From Bradyrhizobium sp. JYMT SZCCT0428 (GTDB lineage: Bacteria > Pseudomonadota > Alphaproteobacteria > Rhizobiales > Xanthobacteraceae), in contig NZ_JAFCLS010000040.1 of NCBI RefSeq assembly GCF_018131075.1, positions 16,282 through 80,281 of the forward strand: DNA of 64,000 nucleotides, in the 5' to 3' direction. Shown here one piece after another: positions 18,901 to 26,947 of this stretch. Position 1 is the stretch's first letter, and every line of letters begins with the position of its first letter. A model generated the notes under the pieces. That model ran no database searches and was not told where the DNA came from. It saw nothing but the letters and a program-made list of their open reading frames with translations. A program made the translations under genes and the position numbers.

Positions 18901-19509
18901 CAAGAGGTCAAGAAAAGAGAACCAGCTCTGCTTATCGGATTTTGCATCGGAATCTTGCGTCGTGTACCGGCCAGCGGTATCAATCAACACTGCCTCTTCA
19001 GTGAACCACCAGTCGCAATACCGCGTTCCACCGACGCCAGCGATAGCCGCTGGCGTCGCGCCCTGAGAGAGCGGAAACTTCAACCCGGAATTCACGAGCG
19101 CGGTCGTCTTGCCGGCACCCGGCGGACCGATAATGATGTACCATGGCAAATCGTAGAGATATCCGGAGCTGCCACCGCTCGCAGTTTTCAGCGTCTTCAG
19201 CGCATCCGCCATCCGCTCCTTAAGCACAGGCTCGTCGTTGACCGGTTCGTTTTCAGCGGTGATGGCTTCGGAAATTTGCTTTGCGGCCTTCCGTCTTCGA
19301 TAAAATGAAAAGGTGCCGAAACTCGCCACTCCAGCCACGAGCAGGACAACCGCTATCTGGCGGATGATCGGATTATTGAGAGGACGCCAATCGCCAATTG
19401 CGACCAGCGGACCGGCAAAATATATCAAAGACGTCAGCGATCCGAGACCGATCCCGATCAGGACTATACGAACAATTTCCTTGCTAAGCGTCATTCCTGT
19501 CGCCTTCAT
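15955..19509 (-). CDS. tssM: T6SS inner-membrane protein TssM (IcmF family)
   Basis: This is a 1184-residue protein, the usual TssM length. It has two N-terminal membrane helices (about 11-33 and 50-70), then a cytosolic NTPase domain with Walker A GPPGAGKTT at 128-136, DTAGRYTTQD, and TKTD. A third helix near 445-465 leads into a large periplasmic part ending in the beta-rich C-terminal domain. TssM spans the envelope with TssL as the secretion channel core. Walker A is intact, so ATP binding is likely; some TssM proteins lack it. TssJ, the usual outer-membrane lipoprotein partner, is not encoded in the window. Confidence 0.96.
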   Translation of the reverse strand: MKATGMTLSKEIVRIVLIGIGLGSLTSLIYFAGPLVAIGDWRPLNNPIIRQIAVVLLVAGVASFGTFSFYRRRKAAKQISEAITAENEPVNDEPVLKERMADALKTLKTASGGSSGYLYDLPWYIIIGPPGAGKTTALVNSGLKFPLSQGATPAAIAGVGGTRYCDWWFTEEAVLIDTAGRYTTQDSDAKSDKQSWFSFLDLLKKSRPRQPINGVIVAISVEDLLTLPAAEITAHANAIRARLLDLHQRLKVDFPVYALFTKTDLVAGFTEYFSYLNEAGRRQVWGATFQTATKKKNLVGEIPNQFDQLLEWLSEDQIDRLQEEPSPNYRVSLFGFPTQMAHLKHVVFNFLNQIFEPTRYHVNATLRGFYFASGTQQGTPIDQLIGSLARTFGAEQVSSAGYSGVGKSYFLTDLISKVIIGEADWVSTDRAAIRRALILKTISLTLVGLISIGLTIGWLTSFKYNRDLIEQNERADDEYAAAAGPLIQQTLIDDRELHKVLPLLHRLRNTPVGYGNRASPTPTSAGFGLSQRDRLQSSAQSAYHTALERLFRPRLLYRLEEQLNARIADAGFIYEPLKVYMMLGGVQPPDRALIKSWMQRDWAENLYPGPTNAEGRRLLEEHLAAMFELETERAPLVELDGNLVAEAQKTLARLSVSQRAYQLLKSEARGPASEDWMLSRKGGLDVSNVFEADQGQSLDTISIPAFFTYYGFHEKFIAKLGDLSERMKRDRWLLGEAGRQASLNQQYDNLASNLLDLYGNDFIGAWRSALAKLKMKKLLADKPRYQALRAVSAPSSPLRLILESIRDESTLTRERQKPANSGNATSPPNLKTVTSALLFNTQDGPPGAKIEAQFKPYHAVLDGDSTRKPIDSIVANLNDIAQSLTLIIENPQLTAQANAALQVQVAALRNNAARIPPPFSDMLRGAAAEFEGDMAASTAGQLLVALRDQVTPVCQQVITNRYPFSRGSNQDVPLGDFSKLFSPNGVLDKFFSQLLAPYADTSRTDWAWRKESAVGNTLSADTLKQFQRAAYIRDAFFQNGGTQPMVALSVLPPTISGAGVSAKIELGGTPIVSPVGPATTPGPAPSPPPSASVAPTNVVWPGPSMKTAISVTNDASSQPSVLERTGPWSMFRILEAGSMTVRAETANTTFIVAGRELKYQITTGSIKNPLNLSALREFRCPSGI

Positions 19510-19520
19510 TATCCCGACTG

Positions 19521-21089
19521 TTATTCACTTCGCGCGATGAATATTTCGACGCGACGATTGTTGGCGCGTCCTGTCGGTGTAGAGTTCGTGTCGATCGGTG
19601 CGTCAGCTCCCTTTCCTTCAACTTCGACTCGACTGGTGTCGGAGAGACCCCGCTTCAGTACGGCGGCAGCGGCCTTGGCTCGCTCGAGCGATAGTTCAAA
19701 ATTTGACGGGAAACGCGCACTTCGCATTGCAGTATTGTCGGTGTGGCCGACTACGCGGATTTTCCCGAGCTCCTTTTCTAACGTGGCAGCGAGACGTGCA
19801 GCTACAGGTTTGAATTGCTCGAGAACAGTTGCTTGCGCTGACTCGAACAGAATGAGGTTGCAGACCCGGATGACGATGAAACTCGCGGTCTGATCGGCGG
19901 TCATCTTGCAGGAAGTGTTTTCTGCCGCGAGCGCATTACGAATTCGCTGTAGCTGCGTAATTCGCTCCGGGGGCGGAGGTGGGGGCGGAGGAGGCGGGGG
20001 AGGCGCGATGATCTTTCGCTTCAGTTCGATCTTGTCGGATGGGTGCAGCGATAAGGCCACCTGTGCCGCTTTCTCGGCATTTGAGGTCAACCAGGTGCGT
20101 AAGGTAACGAAACCCGCAAAAAGAAGTGCTGCTGCGACGGAAGCAACCAGCCAGATCGGAATACGAATACGCTGCCGGCGATTTCCTAGTGCCTGGCCGC
20201 GCCAATGCGGCGAAAGATCGCGCATGACCTTGGGGCGAACCTGGCGAAGCAGCTCGTAAAGGTTACGCTGGATCAATTGCAGTCCGGCTACGCCACCCGC
20301 TGAGGTCCTGTGCATACCCTGGAAGCCAAGCGCAAGGCAGGCATGCTGCAACTCAAGGATGGGATAGTTGACCAGCGGATCCTGCTTAAGCCGATCCAGA
20401 ATTTCAAAGAACCGCACACCGCCCACTCGTTCGCCGAAAAATCGGCTGAGCATGCTGTATTGAGCCCAGACATGTCGCTCGTCCGTGGGGATATGCTGAA
20501 CAATATCATCGGCGGTCGCACAAAGAATATATTTGGCGGTGTTTGCCTGCTGCTCGGAAGTACCTGCGGACCTAATGTCGGTTTCGAAGAATTTCACCGC
20601 ATCAGAAACTTGGTCCATCAAACTCGCGAACGACGCACGCATGAGCGCGATGCGAAGACGTCCCAACAATTGAAGGAGCGGCCCGGCGGCTCGCATAATT
20701 GGATTGGCGTTCGGTGCGACGAGATCATCGACAAGCAGTATCGGCGCCGCGGGTCGCTGTTGCTGGGCCGCAGGCACATTCTGCGAAGAAATCCATTCTT
20801 CTGGCGCATGACTGGATGGAGCCGCAGCGAATGGCGAGGAAGGTGCGATGACCGGCGCGACGGGTGGCGGTATCGGCTGGTATTGGGACGCCGTGGGATG
20901 GGATGACGCGGGAGAGACGGAAAGCGGGCTTGGCGAGAATGGATTTCGGGCGTCGGGAGCGGACTCCCGTTGCGCGTCGGGGGATGAATAGGGAGAGGGA
21001 GGCTGGGGCAGCCTTCCGCCCGGATTGGGACGGATGATGGTTCGCTCACCACGTCCAAAAGGATCTATTGGTTTGTCCTTTTCACTCAT
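19521..21089 (-). CDS. tssL: T6SS protein TssL (DotU) with C-terminal OmpA domain
   Basis: This is a 522-residue extended TssL. The N-terminus holds DPFGRGERTIIRPNPGG; Thr17 matches the site phosphorylated by PpkA in Agrobacterium TssL (RTRIRP-like, Thr14). A Pro/Ser-rich linker is followed by the DotU domain (about 125-310), a membrane helix near 318-342, a run of 12 prolines, and the OmpA peptidoglycan-binding domain (about 400-520, VVGHTDNT, LSLERAKAAA). It anchors the T6SS membrane complex to the cell wall. The start overlaps the tssK stop by four bases (ATGA), so the two are translationally coupled. Confidence 0.96.
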   Translation of the reverse strand: MSEKDKPIDPFGRGERTIIRPNPGGRLPQPPSPYSSPDAQRESAPDARNPFSPSPLSVSPASSHPTASQYQPIPPPVAPVIAPSSPFAAAPSSHAPEEWISSQNVPAAQQQRPAAPILLVDDLVAPNANPIMRAAGPLLQLLGRLRIALMRASFASLMDQVSDAVKFFETDIRSAGTSEQQANTAKYILCATADDIVQHIPTDERHVWAQYSMLSRFFGERVGGVRFFEILDRLKQDPLVNYPILELQHACLALGFQGMHRTSAGGVAGLQLIQRNLYELLRQVRPKVMRDLSPHWRGQALGNRRQRIRIPIWLVASVAAALLFAGFVTLRTWLTSNAEKAAQVALSLHPSDKIELKRKIIAPPPPPPPPPPPPERITQLQRIRNALAAENTSCKMTADQTASFIVIRVCNLILFESAQATVLEQFKPVAARLAATLEKELGKIRVVGHTDNTAMRSARFPSNFELSLERAKAAAAVLKRGLSDTSRVEVEGKGADAPIDTNSTPTGRANNRRVEIFIARSE

Positions 21090-22423
21090 CGTCGATCTTC
21101 AAGGATGGCCCAGAGGTACAACTCGAGTGCTGGCCAGTCTCCGGAGAAATGCATGCCGATGGACGCTGCGTTGCTGAATTCTGGCCAGAGCGGCGACTTT
21201 CTGTCCAGATAAAAATAGACGTGGTCGGTAATGGCCCGGATATGCGGTGGCGGCGTCGGCAGGTGGACCAAAGGCAGACCGGGGAGATTCGCGTGAACAA
21301 TTTCGTTCATCTTGGTGTTCGGGCCGACCTTAAACAGGTGCGGGAAATCGTTCTGAATTTCGACGAGCGGTCGACGAGCAGCAACCTCGAGCACGAACGT
21401 TGCGTTGCGAAACAAACTTCGATCGCGAATTGTGGAAATAAACGCGTTGTTGGCTCGTTCGATGATTTCGAGGCGAATGGCCCTGCGACCGAGGCGTGCG
21501 CTCAGAAAATCTTGGAGATCGCGCATTACCGGCCCGAAGACGTTCTCGAGATCGTCATGATCGTAAGCGGGATAATCACGCGCTCGTCGCTCGGGTGTCG
21601 CGAAAGTCGCAAGCTCACCGACTAGTCGCAAGAATTCCTCAAACAGCCGTTCAGGGTGCAGGTAGCCGGAGGAGCTAAAGTGCTTCAAGACCGCAATGTG
21701 GCGGTTCAACAGTTGCAGGACCAGATAATCAGCGCTCTGAAGGCCTCCCCCGGCGGTTGGGTCGGCCGCATAGCGTGCCAGTTCCTCAAGCTTGTTGTCT
21801 ATCCATCCGATCGCACGGTCGATCCAGCCATTGACCACCGGATGTGCGCTGCACAGCAGCAAGGGGGGCACATATTTTTCGTCAAATACGATCTGCTTGT
21901 CCCTTACCTCGAGGATGCGAGTCATACCTAGGCCGATATAGCCCGGCTTCGCTGATTTGCGAAGATCATAACCCAGCCGGGGGAAGGCGACGTCAATCTC
22001 TTCTTCGACGCGAAGGGTCGAACTGGAATCAACGAAAGTTTCAGCGTTCATCACGAAACGAGCTGCACTTTCAACGTCGCGCTCATCGACCTCGCGCGTG
22101 TTAGCGGCGGCGACCGGGATTGATAGCCAGACAATTTGTTGCGATGCGGTGTCCGGAATCACGATGGGTGGGGGCAGTGGACTATCGGCAGGGATTTCGA
22201 AAGGAGTACCGTCCGGCATAACGCCGGCGGCTCGCCGAAGCCCAAATTTGCTTTGCTGTGCAAGGTCTCGGTCGACCTCCAGATAAGAAAATCCCCATGG
22301 ATAGGGTGTCGCGTAGCGAACCCGCGACGTGAGCAGATGCTCATGATAGCGGTCATTCTGCTGAAAGTGCTGTGGCCGTAAGAACAGCCCCTCCGTCCAT
22401 GCCACCTTCGTGTACCAGGACAT
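21086..22423 (-). CDS. tssK: T6SS baseplate protein TssK
   Basis: This 445-residue protein opens with the hallmark VAWTEGLFLRPQHFQQNDRY of TssK. It continues with SYLEVDRDLAQQSKF, ESAARFV and a C-terminal LPGLPLVHLPTPPPHI segment. TssK links the baseplate (TssE, F, G) to the membrane complex (TssL, M) in the cytosol. The gene overlaps tssL by four bases and follows the FHA gene after a 134-base gap. Confidence 0.95.
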   Translation of the reverse strand: MSWYTKVAWTEGLFLRPQHFQQNDRYHEHLLTSRVRYATPYPWGFSYLEVDRDLAQQSKFGLRRAAGVMPDGTPFEIPADSPLPPPIVIPDTASQQIVWLSIPVAAANTREVDERDVESAARFVMNAETFVDSSSTLRVEEEIDVAFPRLGYDLRKSAKPGYIGLGMTRILEVRDKQIVFDEKYVPPLLLCSAHPVVNGWIDRAIGWIDNKLEELARYAADPTAGGGLQSADYLVLQLLNRHIAVLKHFSSSGYLHPERLFEEFLRLVGELATFATPERRARDYPAYDHDDLENVFGPVMRDLQDFLSARLGRRAIRLEIIERANNAFISTIRDRSLFRNATFVLEVAARRPLVEIQNDFPHLFKVGPNTKMNEIVHANLPGLPLVHLPTPPPHIRAITDHVYFYLDRKSPLWPEFSNAASIGMHFSGDWPALELYLWAILEDRR

Positions 22424-22557
22424 TCTTGATCGTTACCTATCTATCGGTGCCCAGGATCAACTCACTGGGCTGGGACTACTTTCTCTCTCACGGCGAGGTG
22501 CCGGGTCGGGCTATCCATTGCGCAAGCAGAAAATGGCGTTCCGTCAACTATAGCAAT

Positions 22558-24009
22558 CTATCCTACATCATTTCCAACGCGGTCGTAACACTCGGCAAAG
22601 TAATCCATGAAAACCTTGAGCATGCCGTCGTTCTGATGCTGAGTACGCGCCTGCCACTGGGCGACATAAGTATCCCATAACCGAGCCTTGTTGGAACTTA
22701 CCATGGCTACCAGGCCGCGATCGGCCTGGGACTTGGTCTCGATCTTTGCGGGATCGAATTCCTCGAGCATCAGCTTTAGGGCCTGCTGCATAGCTGCGTA
22801 GGTCTTGACTTGGTGTCGCTTTACGTCGTCGAATGCTTGAATCACTGCTCCATGAGCATCGAGATAGCCGCGGTTCTTGGAGCCAAACATGATGCGCATG
22901 GCGTCTTCCGCAGTCGGGGCGAACTTGAGTGGATTGTTGTCGAACGCCTGAATCGTAGTTTGGTCCGCACTTCGGACGAAACGTTTCGCCTGCTGGCGCG
23001 CATCGAGAAGTTGTCGCATGTTCTCGAGAACGAGAATTGTCAATTGACCGAGCTGCTCGGCGAATTCGGCTGGATCTCGCGATCCAAACGGATTGTCGGC
23101 TAGTCCGGCCCCGCGAGCAAACATTCGGTTGAAATCTGCTCCAACCGCACCTGCCATCGCCGCCGGATACTCCCGCGCAGCTTCGCGATCGGGCTGTTCC
23201 GCGCCTTGCTTTTCCGGGCGTTCAAACGCGCTCGGCTTCGCAGGAATCGCAGGCGGTAAACCTCCACGGTTGCCGCTGGAGGTTTCGAACCTGGACGGAA
23301 GTGAGTTGTCGGCAGGGGCCGCTTCGGCAGCCCACACGTTTGCTCCAGGGGGGCTAGGTAAAGGTCTGCGCGGATTCGGGGCAGGATTGGGTACTGGTTC
23401 CGCAGACCGAACCTTGGAGGCTCCGCTGGACCAACTTTCGTCAAGCTGCGCAACGACATGCGCGGCCTCGGAGCGCAACGGCGCGCTTTGCGGATCGAAG
23501 GCCGGTGGGGAATTGGCTGGCGGGACATCGACGGCCCAATCGAGAAAGTCTGGCTGAAGGGGTCTGAGGTCGTTAGAGCCCTTTAGCTCCTTCGGGTCGA
23601 TGGGGGCCGGTATATCCTCGTTTGGATTCCAAATGGCGGCGTAGTCAGGCGCCGGAACGCTTGACGATGGGGTCGTTGGGGAGATGATCTCTTGGTCAAG
23701 TTCTACCGCGATTATATAGTGCCCGACGGCAAATCGATCTCCGTTGCGCAATCGGTGCGGCGCCTTAAGCCGATTGTCGTCGCCTTGCAGAAAGGTTCCG
23801 TTGGCGGAGATATCGTGGAGCCAGTACCCGCCATCCCGCCATCGCACTTCGCAGTGCTTGCCGGATATGAGGCGGCTCGAGTCCGGAAGTGTCCAATCGA
23901 GATATTGATTGCGACCGATATCGATCCCGCGCTTGCCCTCTATCGAAATGCTCAGTGGCCCGCCGTCTGGCAGGCTCGTTTGGTTCTCAATTCTCAGTGT
24001 AAGTGCCAT
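22558..24009 (-). CDS. tagH: T6SS-associated FHA-domain protein TagH
   Basis: This 483-residue protein has an FHA phosphothreonine-binding domain at about residues 1-95: GIDIGRNQYLDWTL, SRLISGKHCEVRW, and DISANGTFLQGD, with the Gly-Arg, Ser-x-x-His and Asn-Gly landmarks in place. A long Pro/Ala/Ser-rich linker (about 130-285) leads to a C-terminal alpha-helical TagH domain (about 285-483, QLGQLTILVLENMRQLLDARQ, FGSKNRGYLDAH). In Agrobacterium, Fha binds phosphorylated TssL and brings in the secretion substrates. It sits upstream of tssK in the same orientation. Confidence 0.92.
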   Translation of the reverse strand: MALTLRIENQTSLPDGGPLSISIEGKRGIDIGRNQYLDWTLPDSSRLISGKHCEVRWRDGGYWLHDISANGTFLQGDDNRLKAPHRLRNGDRFAVGHYIIAVELDQEIISPTTPSSSVPAPDYAAIWNPNEDIPAPIDPKELKGSNDLRPLQPDFLDWAVDVPPANSPPAFDPQSAPLRSEAAHVVAQLDESWSSGASKVRSAEPVPNPAPNPRRPLPSPPGANVWAAEAAPADNSLPSRFETSSGNRGGLPPAIPAKPSAFERPEKQGAEQPDREAAREYPAAMAGAVGADFNRMFARGAGLADNPFGSRDPAEFAEQLGQLTILVLENMRQLLDARQQAKRFVRSADQTTIQAFDNNPLKFAPTAEDAMRIMFGSKNRGYLDAHGAVIQAFDDVKRHQVKTYAAMQQALKLMLEEFDPAKIETKSQADRGLVAMVSSNKARLWDTYVAQWQARTQHQNDGMLKVFMDYFAECYDRVGNDVG

Positions 24010-24132
24010 AGCCTGCTTCTTTACAGGGTATCATCCCTTTGTGCATCGCAGCGAACTTTGCGCCTGCCAATACCGTTTCGTCCAGTCGCTTCTAAGCGGG
24101 GCGGCCTTTGCCTCCAGTCATCGTCACGCCTC

Positions 24133-24684
24133 CTACCCCAATCCGGTTTCGGCCAGTTTGATACCTTCAGCAATACAGAACCGCAAACGTGCCAGACGTT
24201 CGGCGCTTCCAACCCTTGCAGCACTGAGCAGGATTGCGATGCGGACGGCACGAGCCGTCATATACGGCGGAGTGGGCACGTGTTGTTCACCCAAGGCGTG
24301 AAGCCCGCCGGCCCATCCAGCGGCAAGCGCCAGCCAAGTGGCGGGATAGTTTTGGTCGCCATTATTCCCGATATCCAACGCTGTCTGCCTGTGCTGGTCA
24401 TCGGGCTGATAGGCCCAGGATTCAGCGGCCAAGAAGCCCGGAGACCGGTCTTGCGCGGCATCGATCGTCAGGGTTTTGACACTTCCGCATGCCCACCATA
24501 CGGCCTCTCGCCGAGGCAAGAGATAGGCGCAGAACGCCACAGCGTCCGGCAGCTTGCCGGCCGACGACAAGGATCTTAGGAAGTCTAACGGTGCTTGGCC
24601 GGTCGGCGCTACGCTGATCTTGTGAATCACTTCCGGGAATGCGTCGAACAGGGCCTGAGCGGTTGCGAAACGGACTCGGGACAT
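24133..24684 (-). CDS. Small T6SS-locus protein, DUF6931-like
   Basis: This 183-residue protein starts at the ATG at 24684, where the reading becomes family-like (MSRVRFATAQALFDAFPE). Upstream codons back to 24873 overlap vgrG antisense-free DNA and look non-coding. A GAGG lies about 8 bases upstream. The protein is alanine-rich and helical, with LLPRREAVWWAC, AESWAYQPDDQHRQTAL and TWLALAAGWAGG segments. I recall proteins of this type (DUF6931) beside T6SS genes in proteobacteria, but no function is known. It lies between vgrG and the FHA gene in the same direction, which supports a T6SS role. Confidence 0.6.
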   Translation of the reverse strand: MSRVRFATAQALFDAFPEVIHKISVAPTGQAPLDFLRSLSSAGKLPDAVAFCAYLLPRREAVWWACGSVKTLTIDAAQDRSPGFLAAESWAYQPDDQHRQTALDIGNNGDQNYPATWLALAAGWAGGLHALGEQHVPTPPYMTARAVRIAILLSAARVGSAERLARLRFCIAEGIKLAETGLG

Positions 24685-24802
24685 CAAACAACCTCGGGCG
24701 TCGGTATGCGGCGTGTTCGCAAAAAATTCATAAATCGTCAAACCTTCGCATCTTGAACCGGATGTAACAAGGGGCATCGACCGCCCCACGTTGCGAGCCG
24801 GT

Positions 24803-26725
24803 CTAAACGGGTATGCCGGCGACGACGGCGGCCGCGGTAACCAACAGCGGAGTATTGAGGGTGGTGGCGACATTTACCGCGGGTGCCAGGATATTGACCG
24901 AGGCGTCTGCCTGAATGTTGACTACGGGAGAACGCATCGAAATCGCCGCTGGCGTGATTGCGATGGTGCTCATGCCAAAACATACGTTAAGCGTGATCCC
25001 CATCATTGCGTCGACCGTCTGCTGTCCGATGTCGAGGGTGATGGTTTGATTCCCTAAAATGATCTCCAATGTGTCGTTACCCTTCTGGATCGTCCACGAC
25101 CGATTGCCGCCCACTGTCCAGGTCTGGTCGCCGCCCATATAGGGTGAATCGGGACTAACCACGCCAACGTTCCCTGTCTGGTTGGCATTGACGTTGACGA
25201 GGTGGTCCTTCTGGGCATGCAGCCTGATGAATTCACCGCCTTTCTTGTCCTCGAACATGAATTCATTATAGCCGTGATGGCCTTTCGTGGAGTCCGACTT
25301 GGTGCCCGACTGGGTCTTCTTGCCTGGCAGGTCGTAGGGTACCTTGTTGTCGCCATTGTAGACGCATCCGGTGACCAACGGCCGGTCAGGATCGCCTTCA
25401 AGGAATTCGACGACTACCTCCATGCCAACACGCGGGATGAATTGCGTGCCCCATTTTTTGCCCGACCAGGCATGAGCGACGCGCACCGGGCAGGATTTCT
25501 TCGGCTCGCGATCCCAGAAGAATTGCACCCAGATATGAGCGTCCTCATCGGTCGAGATTTCCTCGCTTTCCTCGCCCTTCTTGCCCACCACCTTAGCGGT
25601 TTGGATGCCGCAGATAAGCGGCTTCGGGGTCACCGGGAGCATACGGAAGGGGCGATCGCTCGGCTGAAATTCGTAATTTCCGTAATAGACCTGCTCCTCG
25701 GGGCCTCCACCGCCCAAGCCTGTGCGGTAATGCTGGGTGCCAAAGCGGTGCGAGCAACGTACTACCAGGAACTCCCGATTTTCCGTATCGATCGGATGTC
25801 GTTCGACCGTGAAGAGGGTGCCTGGAAACAGGGAAGCCGCGTCCCCGTCAACATATCGGCGGTGATCGTACGACTGCTCGGCCTCAAGTCGGAACTTCGA
25901 AAACTTGCTTCCCTTGCTCAGTTCGTCATATTTTCCAGGATAGTCATAGACCTCAAGCTTCGCATGCTGGTAGGTCTCCGTCCCCTGATTGGGCGCCCGA
26001 AGCTTCTTGCTTGGCTTCTGAGGGTCGTAATCATTAAATTCGATCTTGCCTGTGCGGAAGCGACGTTCCGAAACCCAGGCGCCGAGCAACTGGTCTACGT
26101 GCAGTTCTGTGCCCTGCAAAGGCAAGTAGGGTAGCTTGGGGACGTCCGGGTTGGTCTGGTGGGAGGACCGTGAGTCGGCCAGCACCATGATGTGCTTGCC
26201 GTTACGGTGCTCGAAGAAATAGTAGATGCCGTACAGTTCCATCAACCGGGAGCAAAAGGCCAAGTCGGTTTCTCGATACTGAACGCAATAGGGGATCTTG
26301 TCGTAGTCGCCGGTGAGACGAAATTCAAAATCGGGAAATCCACCCTTCGTGAAAACTTCCTCAATAATTTCCTTGACCTTCTTGTCGAGAAAAATGCGGC
26401 AATCGGCCTTGTAGCCCAAGAGATAAAACCAAGGACGCAGCACCAGCCGGTAGTGGAAAAAGTCGTCTGTTTTTCCCACCCATTGTGCTCGGGTGAGAAT
26501 GCCGTCGAACCTGCGAACCTTGCCCCGATAGGCTTTAAGCTTGATCGTGCACGATTTGCCGAGCGCCGCGTCGAAATTGATGTTCGACTGTTCGCTGAGC
26601 GCGTCGACCTGGAATTCGAATAGTTCGCCCAGCCCTTCGGACCCGGTAAATTGGGTCAACACGAGAACGTCTTTGCCCAACGGCGTTGTCAATTCCGCGA
26701 CGACGTCGGTTTGAGTAAGTGCCAT
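24803..26725 (-). CDS. vgrG: T6SS spike protein VgrG (TssI)
   Basis: This 640-residue protein starts at the ATG at 26725 with GGAGGG in good position; the longer frame to 26800 lacks such a site. It has the gp27-like part (FEFQVDALSE, YRLVLRPWFYLLGY, CQYRETDLAFCSRLMELYGIYYFF), the gp5-like OB fold (DEDAHIWVQFFWDR, HAWSGKKWGTQFIPRVGMEVVVEF) and a C-terminal beta-helix ending near residue 640. No effector domain is fused to the end. The spike should carry effectors by non-covalent loading through PAAR or chaperone proteins, none of which is recognised here. The papain-like gene sits just upstream in the same orientation. Confidence 0.95.
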   Translation of the reverse strand: MALTQTDVVAELTTPLGKDVLVLTQFTGSEGLGELFEFQVDALSEQSNINFDAALGKSCTIKLKAYRGKVRRFDGILTRAQWVGKTDDFFHYRLVLRPWFYLLGYKADCRIFLDKKVKEIIEEVFTKGGFPDFEFRLTGDYDKIPYCVQYRETDLAFCSRLMELYGIYYFFEHRNGKHIMVLADSRSSHQTNPDVPKLPYLPLQGTELHVDQLLGAWVSERRFRTGKIEFNDYDPQKPSKKLRAPNQGTETYQHAKLEVYDYPGKYDELSKGSKFSKFRLEAEQSYDHRRYVDGDAASLFPGTLFTVERHPIDTENREFLVVRCSHRFGTQHYRTGLGGGGPEEQVYYGNYEFQPSDRPFRMLPVTPKPLICGIQTAKVVGKKGEESEEISTDEDAHIWVQFFWDREPKKSCPVRVAHAWSGKKWGTQFIPRVGMEVVVEFLEGDPDRPLVTGCVYNGDNKVPYDLPGKKTQSGTKSDSTKGHHGYNEFMFEDKKGGEFIRLHAQKDHLVNVNANQTGNVGVVSPDSPYMGGDQTWTVGGNRSWTIQKGNDTLEIILGNQTITLDIGQQTVDAMMGITLNVCFGMSTIAITPAAISMRSPVVNIQADASVNILAPAVNVATTLNTPLLVTAAAVVAGIPV

Positions 26726-26947
26726 CGAGCCCTCCACCCTCTCACAAAGAGTTCCGGTGGAAAAAGCTATTCGAACCTTCGTATTTTGTCGAGCGACCAT
26801 CGATTGGGTTCAGTCTACTCTCAGGTGGCTCGCCACGTCTGGGACGTGAGTGCGCGGCACTCACTGAACCAGCCCAGCCGCGGCCAACAATCACGCCTTG
26901 TCTTCAGTCCTCTTGGGAAGTTCGCATGACTGATAAAGTTGAAGGCG

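Noticed and set aside
25202..26134. 310-codon plus-strand frame
   Set aside because: It lies wholly antisense to vgrG, whose protein is clearly real; the frame has no family character.
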